From NCBI GenBank assembly GCA_007124535.1, contig SLEY01000629.1:1-18171 (forward strand): a DNA stretch of 18,171 nucleotides. The letters run 5' to 3'. Below, piece by piece: positions 7,718 through 13,254 of this stretch (positions within the stretch are counted from its first letter, which is position 1; each line of letters opens with the position of its first letter). The notes beneath the pieces are model-generated. The model saw only the letters and a program-made list of their open reading frames with translations, made no database searches and was not told the origin of the DNA. This stretch comes from Planctomycetaceae bacterium. GTDB lineage: Bacteria; Planctomycetota; Planctomycetia; Pirellulales; Pirellulaceae. The position numbers and the translations under genes were made by a program.

Positions 7718-9715
7718 TCAGGCCGGCATGCGCAGCTGGATATCGTGCAGCCGGCGGTACACTTCGCAGCGGCGGATCAAATCCGCATGCGTCCCCAAAT
7801 CAGCAACCCGCCCCGACTCCATCACCAGGATCCGGTCGGCCAGCTCCAACGTGGACAACCGGTGCGTGATGAGGATCGCCGTGCGATCGCGGACGAAATC
7901 CTGCAAAGCCTGGTGGATCAGCTGCTCGCTCTCCAAGTCGATCTGGCTGGTCGCTTCGTCCAAAATCAAAACCCGCGGGTCGCGCAGGATGGCTCGGGCC
8001 AGGGCGATCCGCTGGCGCTGGCCGCCCGACAGCCGACCGCCTCCACATCCTACGACCGTGTCATACCCTTCGTCCAATTGGTCCAGGATGAAACGGTGGG
8101 CATGCGCGCGCCGGGCCGCGTTGTATACCTCGTCCGGCGTGGCGCGCATCGATCCGTAGCGGATGTTGTTGTACACCGTGTCGTCGAACAACAGCGTCTG
8201 TTGCGTCACCACGGCCACAAACCGCCGCAAGTCCCGCAACCGGACCTGGCGGAGATCCACATCGTCAATCCGGACACCGCCGGACACCGGCTCATGAAAA
8301 CGGGGTAACAAACTGATCAAACTGCTCTTGCCACAGCCGTTGGGCCCCACAATACATAACGTCTCGCCCGACCGAATGCTCACGTCGATGTCCCGCAACA
8401 CGGGCTGGTCGGCACGGTAATGGAAATGCACATGATCGAAATGCAGGGCGAGAAACGATGGCGGGATCGCCCGCGGTTCCGCCGGGTCCGTGATCTCCGG
8501 CCGGCGGTCCAGCAGCGGAAACAAGCGGTCCGCCGCCGCCGCCCCCGCCTGGATCTCGCTGAACACGTCGGAAAGTCGGCGAGCCGGGTCACTGGCGCCC
8601 ACCAACATGGCGTAGAAAGACATCAGCGCCGGAACACTCAGCGGGCGGTCGCTTAAACGCAGACCCCACAAATGGGTTTGCTGGTTCAGCACCAGATAGG
8701 CTCCGGCAATCAAGGCGATAAAGATCACGGCTAATCCCAGGATCTCCGTGGTCGGTTTGATCAAGGCGCTGTACAAGGCGATCCGCATGCTCTTGCGCAA
8801 GTATTCCTTCGAAACCCGGTGGAAACGATGCCGCTCGTACCCCTCCATCGTAAACGCTTTGACCGTCTGCATCCCGTTGCAGGCTTCCGAAAGCACCCCC
8901 ATCAATTGGGCATTCTCTTCCATCGCCCGGCGGTTGGCCCGCTTGATCGAACCGGCCAGACTGCGGATCAGGAAACCGGCGATGGGCGTCAGCAGCAGCG
9001 AGAACAGCAGCAGTCGCCAGGAGATGATGGCGGCGCCGATCAAGCAGGCGATTCCCTTCAGCGGCTGCAAAACGGCCTTGCCAAGCAGGGCATTCAATCC
9101 TTTGGACAGTTGGTTCAGGTCCAGATTGAACCGGCTCATCAGCGATCCGACTCGCTGATCCTCGAATTCGGTCAAGTCCATTCGCAGCATGTGATGGTAC
9201 AGGCCTTTGCGCACGTCGAAGGCCACCAGTTGGATCAGCCGTTGGAGCAGCATGTGGTGGGAAAAGATAAAGAAGTTCTTCGCAGCCGTGGCCAGCATCA
9301 GCACCATCACGATCGCCACGATCGTCTGGAACGGGTCGGACGGTACGTAACGATGGATCTTCGGCTGGAGCCAGCGCAGGGTCGCCAGCGCGCGCTGCTC
9401 CGCTTGCCAGCGGACCCGCAGCGCTTCGATTTCACGTGGGGTGCGGGCCGCCATTTCCGCCGAAAGGCCGTCCGGAGCCTCTTCGTGCGCTTCGATCTTG
9501 GCCAGGATTTCTGCCGACTGGGATTCGGCCCGCCCGATCTCCTGGTCCACCCATTCCTGCAGCGATCGTCCTCGAAAGGCCACTTCGACGATCGGGTACA
9601 GCGCCCCGATATTTCCACCCCAAAAGACGGCAACCGCTACGGCTGACAGGAGGGCACCTGCCAGCGTCAAGCGGTAATTCAGAGCAAATCGCAAGGCTCG
9701 TCCAAAGTTCTTCAT
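7718..9715 (-). CDS. MsbA-type ABC exporter, fused permease and ATPase
   Basis: A 665-aa half-transporter expected to act as a homodimer that moves a lipid or other hydrophobic substrate across the inner membrane. Hydrophobic helices near residues 15-42, 130-150, 220-250 and 320-345 make up the permease. The ATPase has Walker A GPNGCGKSS (457-465), a Q-loop near TQQTLLF, signature LSGGQ (562-566), Walker B VLILDE (582-587) and the switch His618 in ITHR. Between the first two membrane helices is a charged, probably coiled-coil insertion (about 45-128), far longer than the short loop of MsbA. I chose the ATG at 9715 because AGGAAG lies 5 nt upstream and MKNFGRALRFALNYR reads as a natural cytoplasmic start; the frame is open to 9904, but those residues look like non-coding sequence. 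It is the first gene of an operon with the acyltransferase fusion, which suggests a lipid substrate. Confidence 0.93.
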   Translation of the reverse strand: MKNFGRALRFALNYRLTLAGALLSAVAVAVFWGGNIGALYPIVEVAFRGRSLQEWVDQEIGRAESQSAEILAKIEAHEEAPDGLSAEMAARTPREIEALRVRWQAEQRALATLRWLQPKIHRYVPSDPFQTIVAIVMVLMLATAAKNFFIFSHHMLLQRLIQLVAFDVRKGLYHHMLRMDLTEFEDQRVGSLMSRFNLDLNQLSKGLNALLGKAVLQPLKGIACLIGAAIISWRLLLFSLLLTPIAGFLIRSLAGSIKRANRRAMEENAQLMGVLSEACNGMQTVKAFTMEGYERHRFHRVSKEYLRKSMRIALYSALIKPTTEILGLAVIFIALIAGAYLVLNQQTHLWGLRLSDRPLSVPALMSFYAMLVGASDPARRLSDVFSEIQAGAAAADRLFPLLDRRPEITDPAEPRAIPPSFLALHFDHVHFHYRADQPVLRDIDVSIRSGETLCIVGPNGCGKSSLISLLPRFHEPVSGGVRIDDVDLRQVRLRDLRRFVAVVTQQTLLFDDTVYNNIRYGSMRATPDEVYNAARRAHAHRFILDQLDEGYDTVVGCGGGRLSGGQRQRIALARAILRDPRVLILDEATSQIDLESEQLIHQALQDFVRDRTAILITHRLSTLELADRILVMESGRVADLGTHADLIRRCEVYRRLHDIQLRMPA

Positions 9716-10029
9716 CGTCGCTTCCTGCCCCCTTTCCCAGCTTCCTTGCTTGCTTCCTCTTCCAGCCCCGAGCGATGCCGCTGACAGATGCCCTGCCCGC
9801 GAACCTGGCGACTTTCCCGCCAGATCGGACACGGGCCCGCCATCCGGCAATCCGGAAACCTCACCCCATCGTGCCGTTCTCCCGCCACGCAAACGCCAAA
9901 TCATTCCACCCGTTCGCGGTGAATTTTATCCACCGCGTGCCCCATGATACCATTCCCCCCGTTTTCGACCTAGCACAATTTCCACCGCCCGCCCAACCGC
10001 AAACCCCCGAACAACCTCCCCTTTGCCCA
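9716..10029. other. Non-coding leader region of the exporter operon
   Basis: This stretch of about 310 bp holds no convincing gene. Next to the exporter start the plus strand is pyrimidine-rich with CTTCC/CTTGC tracts (9718-9766), so the leader RNA there is purine-rich and includes the ribosome binding site. The only other structure I see is the inverted repeat and -10-like site at 9915-9952, listed separately. Confidence 0.5.
9915..9952 (-). promoter_or_regulatory. Possible promoter plus palindrome upstream of exporter operon
   Basis: Read on the minus strand, TGGTATCAT (9952-9944) resembles an extended -10 element (TGnTATAAT type); no good -35 is visible. Starting where transcription would begin (about 9937) is a perfect 7-bp inverted repeat, CGCGGTG (9915-9921) and CACCGCG (9931-9937), around an AT-rich 9-nt centre. 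It could be an operator or a 5' stem-loop of the mRNA, and would leave a leader of about 220 nt before the exporter start. Inference from sequence only. Confidence 0.3.
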
Positions 10030-10037
10030 GTTCGTGG

Positions 10038-10387
10038 TGCTTGGTGCTTGGTGCTTGGTGCTTGGTCGTTGGTGGTTGGTCGTTGGTGCTTGGTGCTTGG
10101 TGCTTGGTGCTTCGTGCTTGGTGGTTGGTGGTTGGTGCTTTGTGCTTTGTGCTTTGTGCTTTGTGCTTTGTGCTTGGTGGTTGGTGGTTGGTGCTTGGTG
10201 GTTGGTGGTTGGTGCTTGGTGGTTGGTGGTTGGTGGTTGGTGGTTGGTGGTTGGTGCTTGGTGCTTGGTGGTTGGTGGTTGGTGCTTGGTGGTTGGTGGT
10301 TGGTGGTTCGTGCTTGGTGCTTGGTGGTTGGTGGTTGGTGGTTCGTGCTTGGTGCTTGGTGGTTGGTGGTTGGTGGTTCGTGGTTCG
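10038..10387. repeat. Heptanucleotide tandem array, 50 units (TGSTTSG type)
   Basis: I parsed this by eye into 50 uninterrupted 7-bp units, mainly TGCTTGG and TGGTTGG, with blocks of TGCTTTG (units 15-19), TGGTTCG, and two TCGTTGG. There is higher-order structure: three 21-bp copies of TGCTTGG-TGGTTGG-TGGTTGG (10171-10233), and two identical 35-bp copies of a five-unit block starting with TGGTTCG (10304-10338 and 10339-10373). From 10030 to 10397 the plus strand has no A, so no stop codon is possible in any of the six frames; the open frames here are compositional. The GG runs with 1-2 nt loops could form two-tetrad G-quadruplexes. It lies between the oxidoreductase 3' end and the exporter operon leader. 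Confidence 0.97.
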
Positions 10388-10413
10388 TGGTTTTCGTACT
10401 CGATCTCGTCCCA

Positions 10414-10436
10414 TTGGCCAACGGCCAACCACACCG
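10414..10436 (+). repeat. Direct repeat copy 1 in the inter-array spacer
   Basis: TTGGCC, five variable bases, then CCAACCACACCG; a second copy lies at 10483-10505. This copy also contains a perfect inverted repeat, TTGGCC-AAC-GGCCAA (10414-10428). Confidence 0.65.
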
Positions 10437-10439
10437 TAG

Positions 10440-10458
10440 CCTGGGGCAGCGCCTCAGG
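10440..10458. repeat. Palindromic hairpin between the two direct repeats
   Basis: CCTGGGGC (10440-10447) and GCCTCAGG (10451-10458) form a stem with one G-T pair around an AGC loop. It sits just after direct-repeat copy 1 (10414-10436) and before copy 2 (10483-10505). The combination looks like a small REP-type dispersed element, but only one such element is in the window, so dispersal cannot be shown here. Confidence 0.5.
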
Positions 10459-10482
10459 TGGGTCGTCACGCGGATCCCCCCG

Positions 10483-10505
10483 TTGGCCGAAAACCAACCA
10501 CACCG
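10483..10505 (+). repeat. Direct repeat copy 2 in the inter-array spacer
   Basis: Same pattern as at 10414-10436: TTGGCC, five variable bases (here GAAAA), then the identical CCAACCACACCG. The two copies start 69 bp apart and flank the hairpin at 10440-10458. Confidence 0.65.
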
Positions 10506-10539
10506 AAATGCGCCCCGCCGGCCCGTCGAAGCTCAACGC

Positions 10540-10623
10540 CCAATGACCGATGACCGATGACCGATGACCAATGACCAATGACCAATGACCAATGACCAAT
10601 GACCAATGACCAATGACCAATGA
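10540..10623. repeat. Second heptanucleotide array, 12 units (CCRATGA)
   Basis: Twelve perfect-length 7-bp units: one CCAATGA, three CCGATGA, then eight CCAATGA. On the minus strand the unit reads TTGGTCA, which shares the TTGGT core of the plus-strand units of the first array. The two arrays are therefore related in phase length and core but oriented in opposite directions, 152 bp apart. The array lies 104 bp beyond the oxidoreductase stop. Confidence 0.97.
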
Positions 10624-10727
10624 CGAACGGCCCATGCCCGATGATGGATCACGAATCCGTCACTTCGGATCCGCCATGGAGATCGTCGGGGAGGCGCGGC
10701 AAGCAAGTTTTGGCCGATTTGGGGGCG

Positions 10728-13037
10728 CTAATCCTCGATCGGCAGGAACTGTACCGCATCGGCATGCACGACGCCGCCGGCTGCTTCGGTGCCGATCTCG
10801 ACACTTCCGGCTTGGTCTTCGGCAAAGCGGAACGTGCCCAGCGAAATGAAGGCTTCGTCCAAGGGCGGGGTCTGGCGCATGTCGATGCGCAGCGTCTGTT
10901 CGCGCTCGGCGCAGCGCACGGTTACCGGCACCGCCGTCCCCCGGTTCTCGTGCGACTGGTAAGCCAATCGCACTTCGTAGCGACCGGGGCGGGGCGGGGT
11001 GAACTGGAAACGGATTCGGGCTCCGCTACCCGCGGACGCGTAGAGATAGTTCCAGCCGATGTAGCGGGGCAGGCCGCGGCCCACCGTCCAGTTGCCCTCG
11101 CGCTGGGCCTCCTCCGTGTCGATGACCATCCCGTCCAGTTTTTCGGGATCCAAACCGCTGACCGGGCCCCGGAAATGGGCCGACAGCAACTCTTCCGGCA
11201 TCGTAATCGGGTCCTCCACCGTCTCGCGCCGCGCCTGCCCCGGCAGCCGCAGCAATTCGAACAAGTCCTCCAAATGCTGCTCGTAGACGTCCCGCGGTTC
11301 GACCTGGCGCTGCACGCAAATCGCCACCGCTTTGCCCACCACTTCGCCCATCATGCCGCCGGTCTGCATCACCCGCACCGTGCCCAGCCCCTCGCGCGTC
11401 ACGCTGACGCACCGTCCGGCCATGAACAGGTTGGGGACGTTGCGCGAGTAGAAGCACCGATAGGGAACCAAGTAGCCTTCAGGGCGTTGCAGGGCCGGCG
11501 GGCGGTCGAAGACGGCCCGGGCAATGAACGGCCGTTCGGGGAACTTCTCCGCATACTCCTCTCGCGGATAATGCAGATCGATGGACCAGGTGGTCGGAAC
11601 CACACCATCGGAAAACTGCCGGTCCTCGCGGATATGGTCGCCCGACAGGATCACGTCACCCACCAAGCGGCGGGATTCTCGGGTGCCTCCGATGTAGGCC
11701 ACCCACGCCAGATAGGCATTCTCATGGTCCGCGGCGCCGTCGCGGTTCTTCATCGCGTTGAACGCCCCGAAAACGGCCCGCAGGTTCCAGTCGCGAATGG
11801 CTTCCAGGTCCCGAATCGGGTGCTTCAGGAAACCGCCTTCCCAGAACCACGGACCATGATTGTTCCGCGGATACGGGAAATCGCCCATGTTCAAGTCCAG
11901 CGCCCACGGGGTCTCCGGAAAGGGGACCGGCTGGTCGGCCTCGTACCATCGCCACATGTTGCTCATGCCCATCCCGATTTCGTCTTCGGGACGCATTTCG
12001 TAATCGGCGCCGGCCAGAGCGCCGATCGTGCCGTGCCCCGTGCAATCGGCGAACAGCCGCGCGGTGAACCGTGTCTCGCGGCTGGTCCGCGTGTCGATCG
12101 CATCGACGGCCGCAATCCGCTCGCCCGACTCGTCCATTTGGACGCCCGTCGCATGGTGGTTCAGGAACAGATCGATGTTTGGTTCCGCTTGGACGACGGC
12201 CTTTTTGGGTTCATCGCTGACCTCGCTGGTGGGCCACGGCGACTGGGAGCCGTCGGCGGCGAATTCCTCGACGATCTCGCCAATCCGCGGAAAGCGGTTG
12301 CGGCGGGTCCGTCCCCGCGCCCAGACCCGGATCTCGTTCGAATTGTTTCCGCCCAACACCGGACGGTTCTGAATCAGTGCCACGCGGCAGCCCATCCGGG
12401 CCGCGCTGACGGCCGTGCTGATGCCGGCCAGCCCGCCCCCCACGACAACCAGATCGTAAGGACCCTGCTCGACCGGCTCTTCCGGCAAGCCCAGCCGCTG
12501 CCGCCGCCAACCTGGCAGGATGGCGTTGTCGTTGGGCGGCGCCTGATCGACCGGGCTGAAGTAGATCGCGTCACACCGCCCGTTGAAGCCGGTCAAGTCG
12601 CGAAGGGTCACGGTGACTTCGGACCGTTCGATTTCGACCGGCCCCCCCTCGTGCCAGAACCATTCCGCCCCCCGCGTGCCAAAGGTTTCCTCCAGCGGCT
12701 GACCATCGATCAACAGCTGGAATCGGCCGGGCTGCCCCGCGACGTCCCAGCGAGCGACCCAGTCCTTGGTCCGGACAAACACCCAATAACGGCCCGGCTC
12801 CGGAACCTCGATCGTGGTGACCGCATCCGCCACCGGTTGCCCCAACCCATGAGCCATCAGATAGGGCGAACCCATCTGCTCAATCGCCTGGGTGTCCAGC
12901 ACCCAACCGCCGGGCTCCGCAAAACTCTCCGCTTCGACCAACACCCCGTGTTCCGGGGACGCAACGGCCGAGCCGACTCCGGTCATCAGCCCCATCCCGA
13001 ACACGACCAGCAGACTCCCACGCATCGCACGATTCAT
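10728..13037 (-). CDS. Secreted FAD-dependent oxidoreductase flanked by carbohydrate-binding-like domains
   Basis: A 769-aa protein of the FAD-dependent oxidoreductase (FAD_oxidored-like) type common in planctomycetes. A signal peptide covers roughly residues 1-27 (hydrophobic LLVVFGMGLMTGVG, then AVAS). Residues 30-165 form a beta-sandwich-like module (VEAESFAEPGGWVLD, PGRYWVFVRTKDW). The nucleotide-binding fold starts at YDLVVVGGGLAGIS (194-207) with the GxGxxG-type GGGLAG, followed by LGGNNSNEIRVWARG; an ADCTGHGTIGALAGADYE-like block and NLFMAGRCVSVTREGLG are typical of the FAD fold. Residues from about 660 form a golvesin/Xly-like module (PGRYEVRLAYQSHENR, GGVVHADAVQFLP). The ATG at 13037 has AGGAAAACCGCT upstream. 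It is divergent from the methyltransferase (217-bp gap). Substrate unknown; a role in extracellular glycan or sugar oxidation is inference. Confidence 0.9.
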   Translation of the reverse strand: MNRAMRGSLLVVFGMGLMTGVGSAVASPEHGVLVEAESFAEPGGWVLDTQAIEQMGSPYLMAHGLGQPVADAVTTIEVPEPGRYWVFVRTKDWVARWDVAGQPGRFQLLIDGQPLEETFGTRGAEWFWHEGGPVEIERSEVTVTLRDLTGFNGRCDAIYFSPVDQAPPNDNAILPGWRRQRLGLPEEPVEQGPYDLVVVGGGLAGISTAVSAARMGCRVALIQNRPVLGGNNSNEIRVWARGRTRRNRFPRIGEIVEEFAADGSQSPWPTSEVSDEPKKAVVQAEPNIDLFLNHHATGVQMDESGERIAAVDAIDTRTSRETRFTARLFADCTGHGTIGALAGADYEMRPEDEIGMGMSNMWRWYEADQPVPFPETPWALDLNMGDFPYPRNNHGPWFWEGGFLKHPIRDLEAIRDWNLRAVFGAFNAMKNRDGAADHENAYLAWVAYIGGTRESRRLVGDVILSGDHIREDRQFSDGVVPTTWSIDLHYPREEYAEKFPERPFIARAVFDRPPALQRPEGYLVPYRCFYSRNVPNLFMAGRCVSVTREGLGTVRVMQTGGMMGEVVGKAVAICVQRQVEPRDVYEQHLEDLFELLRLPGQARRETVEDPITMPEELLSAHFRGPVSGLDPEKLDGMVIDTEEAQREGNWTVGRGLPRYIGWNYLYASAGSGARIRFQFTPPRPGRYEVRLAYQSHENRGTAVPVTVRCAEREQTLRIDMRQTPPLDEAFISLGTFRFAEDQAGSVEIGTEAAGGVVHADAVQFLPIED

Positions 13038-13254
13038 AGCGGTTTTCCTGTGCCTGGAACGCGAAATTCTCCCACCCGGCAGCCCGGACCGGTATCCAAG
13101 TTCACTTCAGTCTACCAAACTGTCCCGCCGGTAACAGCTGTGGAACCAGCCCGTGGTCCTTTCCGCTCCGTTTTTTCGTACACTGTCGGCAACCCGAATT
13201 GGGGCTCCATCCGCCGGCGCCCCGACCGAAACCGCTTGACCAACGGCACAAACC

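Noticed and set aside
10038..10623. CRISPR array
   Set aside because: Units are 7 bp and directly abutting, with no unique spacers and no cas genes nearby.
9861..10635. Open frames on both strands across the heptamer array giving low-complexity proteins (TTNHQPP-like or LVVGGWW-like)
   Set aside because: From 10030 to 10397 one strand has no A and the other no T, so stop codons cannot occur. The openness is compositional, and there is no ribosome binding site or recognisable domain.
10655..10670. ATCCG-loop-CGGAT hairpin after the oxidoreductase as a terminator
   Set aside because: Only five base pairs, and no T-run on the minus strand.
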